A stretch of 46,174 bases of DNA, taken from assembly GCA_023375785.1 (NCBI GenBank), contig SZWC01004817.1:83940-130113 (forward strand), given 5' to 3'. This DNA is from Penium margaritaceum (Eukaryota; Streptophyta; Zygnematophyceae; Desmidiales; Peniaceae). The notes beneath the pieces were generated by a model. That model made no database searches. It was not told the DNA's origin and was given only the letters and a program-made list of their open reading frames with translations. Position numbers and translations under genes: made by a program. Shown here one piece after another: positions 30,604 through 40,258 of this stretch; the stretch's first letter is position 1; the number at the start of each line of letters is the position of its first letter.

Positions 30604-32745
30604 CCGCCATGGCTGAGCAAGGAGCTTGAGGTCACAGCTGCGCTGCAATCTGTGACAGCCAATGCAGCTACCACAGCAGATGAGGCAGCAAGAGCCGATC
30701 CTGAAGCTGGTGCCACTGTGATTGAACAGGCAGAGGCAGGAGTCGGTTTGGCTTTCAACAAGCTGCTTATGGAAGCATGCAATTTTACAAAAAGGTCAAA
30801 TTCTTGTGAATGGCGAGCTTTAATCTTGAAAGGCATCCCAGCACTGCAACCCATGGCCAAGCTGCCAGGCCACAAGACTACAGCACACGGAGTTTTCACA
30901 GTTGCAGTGGCATTTTTCTGAAGGGTTTGCAAGCTGCTCGCCGAGGTAACTTCAGCCATCAGTTTCAAAAATGATGGCTGGAAATCCGTCGTGAACATGA
31001 TGTATGTTGGAGTCACAGCGCACTGGTTTTTAAACTTCAAGGTGAAAATCATGGGTCTTTCATACCCTGCTGTCCAGACTCTTGACTGCACAGAAGATTC
31101 TTGAAGTGTTTAAGCGCTGAAGGGGAGGGGATTGTGGGACCACATTTTCTGCATCACGATGGACAACGAGTCCACCAATGATTCGATGATTGACCAACAC
31201 CTCATTCCTTCTAGCTGTGGCTTTGAGAAGGCGGGGCACATTCAGTGTTTGGGCCATATCATGAACTTGGCCATGAATGACTTGCTTTGTCTCCCTGCTG
31301 TTTCCAAGGTCATCTCCAAGGCCTGGTCCATTTCTTTCTTCACAACCCCCAGCAAACCAAGGGAGCAATCCCTCATCACAGCTTGCTTGAGTGCAGGTGT
31401 GAAGCACCTCTCTCTCCACCTTGACACGGAGACAAGGTGGGTAACGCGACATTAACTATGTGCACCGGAGTGTTGTTTCCCCGCTAAGTCCTTGTGCCTT
31501 GGTTGGCAGGATACAGCAGAGATAGAATGTTGCTGAAACCCTTGGATGAGGAGTGAACCACCATTGCACTTCTCACTCTCATACTCGAGCCTTGTACGTC
31601 ATACACCATAAACATCACCGGCCCGACGTACCCAGCACTCATTCTCGTCATACCATTCTTTGAAAGCATGATCATGAAGACAAGTGGATGGCAGGTGCGC
31701 TTGATCAACGCCAAGAAGAAGGAGAAATAGAGCAGGGTAGCGGGCCGGATCAACATGAAAGAGCAGCTACTGCCAGCTACCCAGCCGGCAAGCGGTTATG
31801 GCGAAGCTGGAGAATTACACTGCTCACTGACCACCACAATCTAGCAACGGCAGCAGACCCCCATTTTCAGCTTTCCAGCCCCGCTACTTCAACAAGACAC
31901 ATCGTTTGATGGGAATTGCGTCTGACGCCGAGCTTCAGGTCAAAGTGCTGGAGTTGCTGCACCCATGCCACACCAAGGTGGTGGTAGTGAAGGAAGAAGA
32001 CGAGGCAGCTGCACCAGCGGCAGCTGCAACCGCATGAACAACAGAAGCAGCAGCAAATAGCAGCCGGAATGCTCCTTTGGCAGCAGAAGAAGTTCCACCT
32101 ACAGCAGAGCCACGTCAGCTGCGTCCCGGGATGCTACAGCAGCAACAGGACGATGATTAGCTTCTGGAGGCAGCATTGGCAGATCTAGCAAGGGTAAATT
32201 TTTCCCCTCGAGTGTCAGCTGCTGCTCTTGAATAATCTCCTCCACACACATTGAAGGGAGAGGTGGATAAGTGGGCAAAATTTCCGGTCAAGGAGCCACA
32301 CTACAACATCCTGCTGCACTACAAGAAAAGGCAACGCATGTTCCCCACTTTGTTCCTTGCAACAGTGAACATCTTTGCTGTTCCGTAAACATCAATCATC
32401 AGAGGAATTTTTCCTGCCATCAGAGCGACTTTTCCAACTCGGCCGCCACGTCATCACTGACTTTCGACAATCCCTTGACCACTTGACATTGGAGAACTTC
32501 ACCCACAATGAAGTCCTGGCTCAATGAGAGGAGTCTCCTTGAGTTCCCCATCGACTGTCATGGCAACATCGTCCCCGAATTGAAAGAGGAGGAGGACCGT
32601 GTGAATGAGCTGTGGCGGAGTGAGAATAACAGATTGGTGGGAGAGGCAGCAGAAGAGTTTAGTCTGTTTGACAGGGGGAAGGAAGATGGGGGAATGGATG
32701 GGGGAGATGGTGAAGACGACGAGGACAAGGGAGGTGCAGAGTAGC
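30604..32745 (+). pseudogene. hAT-2 transposase, decayed
   Basis: Pieces of a second hAT transposase, unlike hAT-1 in sequence. 30739..30921: AFNKLLMEACNFTKRSNSCE and WRALILKGIPALQPMAKLPG, the N-terminal helical part. 30961..31100: NDGWKSVVNMMYVGVTAHWF, the DGWTS...GVTAHW motif of the RNase-H-like domain. 31132..31455: IFCITMDNESTNDSMIDQHL and HIQCLGHIMNLAMNDLL, then LHLDTETRWVT. 32250-32520: VDKWAKFPVKEPHYNILLHY and, after a shift, SERLFQLGRHVITDFRQSLD, the C-terminal dimerisation region. The tail 32508..32744 is acidic. Between 31460 and 32240 the frames are too broken to follow. Several stops make it non-functional. Confidence 0.78.
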
Positions 32746-32759
32746 ATTCTGAAATGCTA

Positions 32760-33110
32760 TTAGAATTGCATCTAGACTGCTTTCACCTTCGCTTTCACAC
32801 TTGCTTTCATACATTTGTCCAGTCCTGCTGAGAGTTGCATTTAGACTTGCAGCACAAATGCCTTGTGACTTGTTTTCAGACCTGCTTTTCAGACATCTAT
32901 TACAGACTTTCTTTCATACTTGCTTTCAAACTTGTCGTAGAACATACTATCAGACATGCTTTTTGACATGCATCTTTAGTATGCGTGAGACATCTATGCT
33001 TACAGACAGGCTTTTGAAGATTCTGTCAGACATGCTATCAGACAGGCTTACAGAGTTGCTTCAGACATGCCTTACGACAAGCTACCACATGAGAATTCAG
33101 TCATTCTACA
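32760..33110 (+). repeat. Degenerate short repeats after hAT-2
   Basis: Variants of TCAGACATGCTTT (cagacatgct, cagacctgct, cagacaggct, ttgctttca) recur every 12-25 bases, in one orientation, from about 32770 to 33090. The spacing is irregular. In active hAT elements, clustered short motifs near the ends bind the transposase, so this could be the subterminal region of hAT-2; that is an inference from position. Confidence 0.6.
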
Positions 33111-33369
33111 CATGTTTCATGCATCAGTATGAGAACAATGAGTGTACAGATGATGAATTGGGAAATTCTAGCATGCCTTCATCCACACACAGGTTTGACA
33201 TGAATGTCCTCTCTGTTCATGCTGACCCTCGAAGATGTGCGCTAATGGCATTGCGCCAGAATTCTTCTTCAGAGATGTCGTCCGTCCATCGTTGGGTGAA
33301 GAAGTGCGGCTAGGAGAGTGCATGCACAGTGAATTTAGAGCAGAAGAAAAATGCTCTTTACGTTACAAA
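33111..33369. other. Spacer between hAT-2 repeats and C2 gene 2
   Basis: No gene recognised. The DNA differs from the sequence that follows the stop codon of C2 gene 1, so the duplication ends inside the coding region of gene 2 rather than here. Confidence 0.4.
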
Positions 33370-34305
33370 TCAGGCCATCATTGCGCAAACTGCTACCACT
33401 TTAGCCGTGATCACCACCACTTTTGCAATCAGAGCAATCTTGGGCTGCGGCTGGCATGGTGGAGAAGAAGAGTCAGCAGCTGGCTGATGACAGTGGGGCT
33501 CCTGGTGCGGTGAAGGAGGAGGGTCAGGCGCCTTGTGCTGAAATTGACGCGGCATGGAGTGGTGAGGCTGCTGATAGAACGGTGGAGGGAAAGGGTGAGC
33601 AGCCCTGTGGTGTTGATCTGGCATGGAGGAGGAGCGGTGTGGCTCGTACGGCGCGGAGGGTGGAGGCTCGTACGGCGCGGAGGGTTGAGACTCGTACGGC
33701 GCGGAGGGTTGAGACCCGAACGGCGAGAAGTGGTGTGGCTCGTAGGGCACAGAGGAGTGTGGCTTGTATGGCGAGTCTGGCTCGTACGGCGCGGAGGGGG
33801 TTGGCTCGTACGGCGTGGGATGGTGTGTTTCGCACTGAACGGAGAGGTGTGGCCTGTACGGTGAGGAGTGGTGTGGGTCGAACGGCGCAGAGGAGGAGTG
33901 TGGCTTAAACGGCGGCGGAGCAGCGTGCGTTCCCTCGGTGCGCATGACGATCCTCACCGATCCTCTATGCACTTGTTTCGCGTTGAACACCGGCCAGCTA
34001 TTGTCGTCGAAGCCAGATGCGAGCACACTACGCAGGTCTATCCTGGTGCTGCCGATGACGTTGTCGTCCCGCAGGTTGTTTTCGTTCCAAATGACCAGGG
34101 TGAATTCATGCATGCTAGGGAACACGCGCAGGCTGACATGCAAGTTAAACGCCGGGTCTGTGTGGCCGTCGATGTCAGTTGCGGAACGAAAGCGCTGGTG
34201 CCCATACTCCAGCACTACGTAGGGGTCCTGCTTTGTGAACCACTCCGTGTCTCTCAGCCCTTGAGCGCCCAACACTGACACGTGGACCACCTGGCCCTCG
34301 GCCAT
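33370..34305 (-). CDS. C2-domain protein with Pro/His/Tyr-rich repeats, paralogue 2
   Basis: An uninterrupted 311-residue minus frame. The C2 domain (residues about 5-122) differs from paralogue 1 at only about six positions in the first 125 residues, for example MHEF for MYEF and RIDL for RIDM. The Pro-rich repeat domain is shorter, with some PYEP units lost. Similarity to gene 1 ends near 33438; the last 24 residues (PKIALIAKVVVITAKVVAVC and four more) come from unrelated DNA but are again hydrophobic and Val/Ala-rich. About 60 residues of the paralogue 1 C-terminus are missing. Single-residue differences in the C2 part and the intact frame suggest it may be expressed. It lies next to the hAT-2 remains. 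Confidence 0.8.
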   Translation of the reverse strand: MAEGQVVHVSVLGAQGLRDTEWFTKQDPYVVLEYGHQRFRSATDIDGHTDPAFNLHVSLRVFPSMHEFTLVIWNENNLRDDNVIGSTRIDLRSVLASGFDDNSWPVFNAKQVHRGSVRIVMRTEGTHAAPPPFKPHSSSAPFDPHHSSPYRPHLSVQCETHHPTPYEPTPSAPYEPDSPYKPHSSVPYEPHHFSPFGSQPSAPYESQPSAPYEPPPSAPYEPHRSSSMPDQHHRAAHPFPPPFYQQPHHSMPRQFQHKAPDPPPSPHQEPHCHQPAADSSSPPCQPQPKIALIAKVVVITAKVVAVCAMMA

Positions 34306-34387
34306 GGCTGAGTTTTCGAAGGATGCCCTGCATTCGATACTGCTGTTGCTGCTGCTGTGCTTCCACTGCTACCGCCGCTGCCGCTGC

Positions 34388-34388
34388 N
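34388..34388. other. Single-N assembly join
   Basis: One N stands where the paralogous upstream region of gene 1 has about 105 bases (from 8204 to 8309). It therefore marks a gap or a misjoin, not a single uncertain base. Confidence 0.85.
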
Positions 34389-34531
34389 CTCGTCCCTTCC
34401 CTTGGAAAGCAGTTTTCTTCCGCAACTCGCCACTCTCCTCCCTCTTCCTGTCAGACTGGAACTTGCCTTCGGCACACAGTTCGTCAAGAGCTGAATGTAT
34501 CCGCGAGCTAGTTTGCGCCTGGGTTGCTATT

Positions 34532-35115
34532 CGCGGTGAGCTGTCTGCTACGCTGTAGTGCCTGCCTTGTCCCATTGCAAGGCGGCCATTTGTCCTCTCC
34601 CATCGCGCCGCCAGCACTATCCGGCCCCTGTATGATGCCGTGGTCGTTGTGGTTCGCTGCGTCGGTCGCATGGGGTCAACGGGGTTGGGGCCGCATGCGC
34701 ACGCCGTGCACAGCGGGCACAGCCGTGCCCGACACGGGTTGAAAAAGGGCGCTCATCTCACGCCCCGATCCAGGCAATCGGGGCGCTCATCTCTCGTCCT
34801 TCCAGCCATTCGTCACAGACGTNCGCGGTGAGCTGTCTGCTACGCCGTAGTGCCTGCCTTGTCCCATTGCAAGGCGGCCTTTTGTCCTCTCCCATCGCGC
34901 CGCCAGCACTATCCGGCCCCTGTATGATGCCGTGGTCGTGGTGGTTCGCTGCGTCGGTCGCATGGGGTCAACGGGGTTGGGGCCGCATGCGCGCGCCGTG
35001 CACAGCGGGCACAGCCGTGCCCGACACGGGTTGAAAAAGGGCGCTCATCTCATGATAAAGGTCCAGGCAATCGGGGCGCTCATCTGTCGTCCTTCCAGCC
35101 ATTCGTCACAGACGT
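34532..35115 (+). repeat. Tandem duplication of 291 bp across a single N
   Basis: 34532..34822 and 34824..35115 start with cgcggtgagctgtctgcta and end with cgtcacagacgt. They differ by a handful of substitutions and one block (cgccccgat against tgataaaggt). The N at 34823 lies exactly between them. Gene 1 has only one copy, so two haplotypes or two contig ends joined head to tail are likely. Confidence 0.9.
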
Positions 35116-35492
35116 GGTCGTCAACTTATCACGGCCATCGCAACCAACGCCGGAATGTCCATCGTAGGAAACTGTACATCGACGGTGAGCATGCTCGCGT
35201 TGGATGAGATGATCGTGAGAAATTCAAGACCATGCCTTTCACGACTTACCAGGCATGATATAAGTGCGCCGTTGACGTGGCTTGTCGTGTTTCGGAATCC
35301 TAACGCACCCCTCCAAGCCATCTCCTATTTCATACTTGTTTTCCAGAATCCGAACATTATCGTTCGTTTTAACGAAGGGCAAAAACATCCGCGCTGACGA
35401 CTTGACGTCTCGCCACTATACGAGGCGACGAATGAAAAGCGCGTCCTTAGCAAGCGCTGCCCGATAAACATTCATCTTCATTTATGTGACGG

Positions 35493-35855
35493 TCAGGGAT
35501 GATACTTGTTTTGATCCGCCGGCAAGTTTGGCACATATGCTACTCCAACCTGCCCTGCAAAAAAGCGTTCATGTCGTGGTTGACGGCAAATTCGATCGCC
35601 ATGAAACACGCGAATAACCAGCCCTGCAAAAAACCAGCTTCCAGGAATCCAGCGATATGAACAACATTTTTCCAAACGAAACCTTTGCAAAACAAGATGA
35701 GTCCAATTCTCGAGAAGCGAGGAGATTGCACCGTGATTGAACCTCAAGGCGTCGGCTCCGTCGTACACCCATCGAACAGCAGGCGCATACATCGGCTGCG
35801 ACGGATCAAAGTCTTCCGAATAAATTCTCTGCAAAAACGAGATGGCTGACGCCAC
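35493..35855 (-). CDS. Hypothetical 120-residue ORF
   Basis: A minus frame with mixed composition (SFLQRIYSEDFDPSQPMYAP, then WVYDGADALRFNHGAISSLL) that reads more like protein than the neighbouring frames. I do not recognise the family. Two other minus frames (35540..35731, 35569..35772) overlap. It lies upstream of the C2 gene 2 flank without a visible partner and could be a fragment of a transposon gene. Confidence 0.25.
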   Translation of the reverse strand: MASAISFLQRIYSEDFDPSQPMYAPAVRWVYDGADALRFNHGAISSLLENWTHLVLQRFRLEKCCSYRWIPGSWFFAGLVIRVFHGDRICRQPRHERFFAGQVGVAYVPNLPADQNKYHP

Positions 35856-36080
35856 ATAAGCAATCAGAATATTTTTTCTGCAACAAGTGGCAACGTCGAC
35901 GAGTGGACTGAACGTTGCATCAAGTCTGCCGGTGAAACCTGTCAGATAAGAGTATTCCGTAAGGAACCTCAGTCAGATAGGAGCCTCCGCTTTTCTAGGA
36001 TTTCAGGTCGGAGGAAGGCACCGACTCGGAGGAAGACCCATCACTTTGCATAAGGAGTGGTCCTAGATACGGAATATTTC

Positions 36081-36504
36081 GTCAATTTACCCTTTAACGA
36101 ATTCTGTGGCAATGGACAAAATGGTGCCCATTTGTACGGATGAGGTAAATACAGTATCGTACAAACATACGCTGCACATTGAAAAAATGTATGTGAAATT
36201 CATTATTCATATTCGTAACACTCTCTAATACGTATTTTTCTTTCAAATGAATTGTTTCTCTATGTTTCAACACATTCTACGCAATATGTGCACACCCACA
36301 TCATTTAAATAAAAACTTGTTCTCTTTTAAAATTTAAAATTATATTTTTTTGCATAAATTTTACAAAACGATCTTCAAAAATGAAAGATGAACGAACTTG
36401 TGAGGGCCTCCACGAGTTCATTTATGAAAGCTTTCAATATCAACGAAAGAACCGCTATAACATCTGGATTAAATCTTCCTGAGACAAATATAGTGTAATT
36501 TGGG
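36081..36504 (+). repeat. AT-rich dispersed repeat, copy 2
   Basis: Diverged counterpart of 12600..13085 in the same orientation; shared landmarks are ACGAATTC-GTGGCA, ATGGTGCC, ACATCATTTAAAT and GTGTAATTTG. No coding potential. Here the right flank is unique (gggcttggggtatgg), whereas copy 1 runs into Copia A. Confidence 0.6.
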
Positions 36505-36883
36505 CTTGGGGTATGGTCTGCGGACATTGGGTGTAAGGAACTGTTGGATCATGTAATCAAGGTCTCATTCTCTAAAGTCTAATGTTCATGGCATGGGGAG
36601 CTCAGTAGAAGGGCATATGGTACAAGGCCTATGCTCTCGGATGAAGGGTTGATGGTTTTCAAGAGTTTCCAGCCGAAGGGTATGGGCCATCGATTTCAAA
36701 ACTAGGTGGGTAGAATGGGAAAGTTTTGTGGGTTCAAGGTTTGTGGTTTTGGTGTATGGGTCACATGTTTGTTGTACACAAGTCATGTTACTCGAATTTG
36801 GGGGTTTAAGGAGTCTTTCGTAGCCTTTGATGTAAGCAGTCAGATGATTTATTCGTGAAAGGTCTCGTTATGTTAACTAGAGA
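36505..36883. other. Region without a recognised gene
   Basis: Unique-looking sequence between the AT-rich repeat and the LTR at 36884; only one frame above 60 codons, without motifs. Confidence 0.5.
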
Positions 36884-37525
36884 TGGAAATCAATTAGAGC
36901 ATGCAGGCCAATGCAAACACGAAAATGAGCTCTGTGTGTGGGTGTAGTGCAAAACGGCAATAACTTGGCTAAGTCTGGAAGGCATGACAGAAAGAACAGT
37001 GAGAAAGTACAAATGAGCCCCTAGCCACACTGCGCCCAGTCACCCCCGCTGAACCCAAACGAGTCAGCGAGGAGAACGCACAGCATACACCACGAGAGAA
37101 AAAAATTCGTCTCCTCGAGGCACTCGAACGGCTTTCAAAGTGCCCAGGTCTAAACCGTCGAGAAAACACAAGCAGTGCTAGAAATACTCAAATCAGCACC
37201 CGGACATCGCAAACGGCTTTCCGAACATTGGAAACACTACTACAACCATTGGGTCTCCTCGTTGCACCGCTATAATCCACCGGGTGCGCGGGTCTCAACC
37301 CACCGAGAAAATTTTCCTACCTCCCGACAAGCCAACAGGGCTACCGGAATGCATCGACCGTGTCTCGCTGGCGCTGTCGTACATGCTAGAGAAGTCTCGG
37401 GACACTCCAGAGGCCCGTCGTGTCGTCAAGCCCTCCTCTACCATATACCACAAACTTGGGTATATGGGTAATCCATCAATGTCGGTGTCGATGTTGATAA
37501 CGGGTGGAAGCCACACAAACCAAGA
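36884..37525 (-). repeat. LARD-like element 3' LTR (642 bp)
   Basis: Shares with 42815..43476 long blocks such as gtcagcgaggagaacg, aagcagtgctagaaat, gggtctcctcgt and gaggcccgtcgtgtcgtca in the same order. It starts tggaaatc and ends accaaga; the expected ...ca end is altered by one base (caaga against caaca in the other LTR). Confidence 0.8.
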
Positions 37526-37532
37526 CTCCCCC
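37526..37532 (-). other. LARD-like element polypurine tract
   Basis: ctccccc on the plus strand, GGGGGAG on the minus strand, directly inside the left LTR. It is identical to the tract at 13701..13707 of Copia A. Confidence 0.6.
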
Positions 37533-37689
37533 TGGCTGACATAGCTATCAACGCCAGAACAAATGAATGAAGGCATGGAACAACAACGTGTGGCAAACCT
37601 CAATCTACACCAGTCAACCACACACACCCACATCTGTTGCCTATCCATACAGTGAGGCTAGGCCCAGTGCCCCCCTAGAGCATAATGAA

Positions 37690-38170
37690 AGTCACAAGGT
37701 GTCCTCACGACACAGGTACATCCCACCATATCTCCAGGTCTCGACCATGAGAGGAGTCATGCACATCATGCACAAGTTAGACGACAAGATTGTCTCCTCG
37801 TGACACTAGCAATACTAGTGCTCGGGTCTCTACCATGAGAGGAGTCATGCACATCATACACAAGTCAGACAACAAGAAGGTCTCCTCGTGACACTGACGG
37901 TACCGGTGCCCGGGTCTCGACTGCTACGAGGAATCCAACAGGTGTCTGTATGCCGGGCACAATTGCATCATCAACCAACACACATGATCATAGGGGGATC
38001 TCCTCGTAACACGCGTGCAACTCACCACGTGTCTAGGTCTCGACCATTATGAGCAATCCACCTCGCATGCACATGTCACACGTAGTATAGCCAAACACCA
38101 AGACACACGATCACATGGTCTCCTCGTGACACTGCTACACCCACCAAGTGTCTGGGTCTCAACCAGCAAA
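37690..38170 (+). repeat. Short tandem array of about 90-119 bp units
   Basis: Five diverged units are marked by GTCTCCTCGTGACAC-like boxes at about 37701, 37792, 37881, 37999 and 38118, giving spacings of about 91, 89, 118 and 119 bases. Each is followed by GGTCTCGACC-like sequence and ATGAGAGGAGTCATGCACAT or a variant. The GGTCTCCTCGT box also occurs in both LTRs (37251 and 43210). The array is inside the element next to its 3' LTR. Confidence 0.65.
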
Positions 38171-38964
38171 GTGCTACCATCCAAATGTAGCTGTGCAGGC
38201 ACGTAGCATGAGCAACACGCCGGCTTCTGTACTATGCTCATAGCAGAGCATGGACCCCTCGCCATGCATCTCCCATGATGTCCCGTCAGGTCAAAGTCCA
38301 CACAACACTCCCCGTGGGCAGATGAACGTGTTGGCGATGTCCTCGATGGAATGTTGATAACGTAGCTGATCATATCCTGGGTGATAAATCATGTGGTCTC
38401 CCATCATACAAAGATAGCTCTCCCTGTCATGCACGAGTCTGCTCCCACCATCTAAGACAAATTGGTGTCTCCGGCTATGACTCATCACGTCATCCCTGCA
38501 TCACCTGTAGTGTACCAATCCTCGTGAGATTGCCAAGGGTCCCAGCTCACAGTCTCTCCTCTCTCCTCTCAACCGTGATGCATTTGTGTACGCCAGAGGA
38601 AAGGGAATGGACAAGCAGCACGCAGGCGTGGATGAAGTGGCGGAGCAAGCCTCCGAGGTGGGATAGAGCACCCTGAAGCACAAGGGTGCACCGCCACAAG
38701 AGAAGGAGGGCTGGAACGACAAACCGGACAACCACTCATGGACGAACGTGACGATGGAGCAGCGGAAGCGGGTGGATGAAGGTGCGTGAAGGTAGTAGCA
38801 GAAGCAGAAGGAGCAATGATGGAGTTGATAGGAACGAGGATGGCGCAAACTGAAGGCATGCTCATCTCTCTTGTGGTAGTGTCTCATACGGACGTCATAC
38901 ACAGAGCTGGTATAGGATCCTCCTCGAGTAGTACAAAGCTCGTGCCGATAGTAGTGGTGCTCCC

Positions 38965-39525
38965 CTACTTTGACAATCGCTCCCGCGCTGCCATCACCTC
39001 CCACTCTAGTATCTCTACACGCTCCTGTAAGTCACCATAATCTGCCTCGGACATGTCGAGGTGGCCCATGTCTGCCTCGCGTAGGATTAACTCTGCCTCA
39101 CAGGATGCTACAAACGAAGACTGTAGAACTCGCAAGTACTGCTTCATGTGCACCTTTGCTTCTGAAGATGATTGAGCCGGTGCTGCTACACCCTCCTGGG
39201 TGTCAACCAAACTCGTAATGCTCTGAGATGGTGGAAAATTGGACGTAGCTACAGGTGTGAAATCCTGACCGTAGCTCGTATCTTTCGTACGAGGAGGAAA
39301 GAGCGGTTGCATGCCGAGAGAGAAGGAGAAGGAGGAGTCATCAGAGTCTGTGGAGCATGTGGAAATGTCGTCCGTGCAGGTACAACCACTCTCTGTGTCG
39401 ATTTGATCAGTAGGGTCACCAACAAGTGAACGTGAGAGGGCAGAACTAAGCTCCTGCTGAAGAGGTGACTCCATCCGGGTGGTCGGATCTGTTCCACTGT
39501 CCTCGACTACCAATGTACTGGACAC
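38965..39525 (-). CDS. Hypothetical protein of the LARD-like element (186 aa)
   Basis: The longest clean frame inside the pol-less element. The N-terminal half is acidic and rich in Ser, Thr and Asp (IDTESGCTCTDDISTCSTDS). The C-terminal part is probably helical and coiled-coil-like (YGDLQERVEILEWEVMAARE). It does not resemble a retroviral enzyme. It could be a gag remnant or a protein specific to this element. It is followed downstream (38501..39004) by another minus frame rich in His, Ser and Cys that seems less protein-like. Confidence 0.35.
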   Translation of the reverse strand: MSSTLVVEDSGTDPTTRMESPLQQELSSALSRSLVGDPTDQIDTESGCTCTDDISTCSTDSDDSSFSFSLGMQPLFPPRTKDTSYGQDFTPVATSNFPPSQSITSLVDTQEGVAAPAQSSSEAKVHMKQYLRVLQSSFVASCEAELILREADMGHLDMSEADYGDLQERVEILEWEVMAARERLSK

Positions 39526-39628
39526 AACTCTGCTGAACTACGGCTTGACAATGCCTATCAAAGCGACTAGCAAGCGCAGCTAGCACTCACGCACCATCTC
39601 GCCAGGAAGACTGGTTGCTGTCACCTGC

Positions 39629-40258
39629 TCAATCATGGAGTGAAAACCACCATCTGACTCCGTCATGTTTCGCTGCTCCGACATGTGTACGGGAACCTGT
39701 AGGCTCTGGGAACATGGGCAACCCCTCCCGCTGAAGCTGGTCCTCAAGTAGTGCCGATGACATGGTGAAGCCTGTTATGTCTGCTGCAGCACATGCTCCA
39801 GTGACATCTCTCAGAATTGCTGCTCTCAAGAATGCCTCAACCTCTATAATACCAACTGACCGACTCAGATCATGCTATGCAACCGCTGCCGGGATGGTGT
39901 GCGCCTCGTGCACCAACGCCCCCGGAAGTGTGTATGGGGCAACTCGATTCGCACGATACTCCTGTGCCACCACCGGGCCGCTACCGGTCGGAGTCACGAG
40001 TGACACCGCCGAGGCACACGGGACATGCACTCCTCTTGATGAAACCTGATGTTGTAGAACGTCCGGCTCCTGCCCTAGCATAGATGCCGACCTCGATGAA
40101 ATGCATGTCTCAAGCACTGCAATCACCGCCGGACAACTGTGAGCTCGCTCCACACACCCCCCCAAAAGCTTGATAGACGCATCCTGATCCGTACGGTACT
40201 CCTTTGCCACCACCGGGCCGCCACCGGTTAGAGCCACGAGTGCACCGTCGAAGGACAC
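39629..40258 (-). pseudogene. Frame with two 80-residue repeats in the LARD-like element
   Basis: A minus frame with one in-frame TAG (39875) that reads as two related units of about 80 residues. Unit 1 has GGGPVVAKEYRTDQDASIKL, unit 2 GSGPVVAQEYRANRVAPYTL. The DNA period is about 239-240 bases (ctcctcttgat at 40030 and 40269; caccgggccg at 39971 and 40211). After the TAG the frame continues with VEAFLRAAILRDVTGACAAA and SALLEDQLQREGLPMFPEP. The 240-base period keeps the frame, which hints at past coding. The function is unknown. Confidence 0.45.

Larger units (their letters stand above)
34306..35390 (-). promoter_or_regulatory. Upstream region of C2 gene 2, duplicated from gene 1 and containing assembly joins
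   Basis: Corresponds to 8122..9000 upstream of gene 1, including the CTG/CTT leader, the CCCCGAT-ATCGGGG hairpin (about 34764..34782) and the GTTGACGT motif near 35270. Two single N bases interrupt it. At 34388 about 105 bases present in copy 1 (8204..8309) are missing. At 34823 the preceding 291 bases are repeated after the N. Divergence from copy 1 rises after about 35300. Confidence 0.6.

Noticed and set aside
36600..36870. Degenerate telomere-like (TTTAGGG-type) repeats
   Set aside because: Scattered GGGT and AGGG strings occur here and at 43500-43570, but there is no tandem heptamer.
37690..38170. CRISPR array
   Set aside because: The units are diverged, of two different lengths, lie inside an LTR element, and the genome is eukaryotic with no cas genes.
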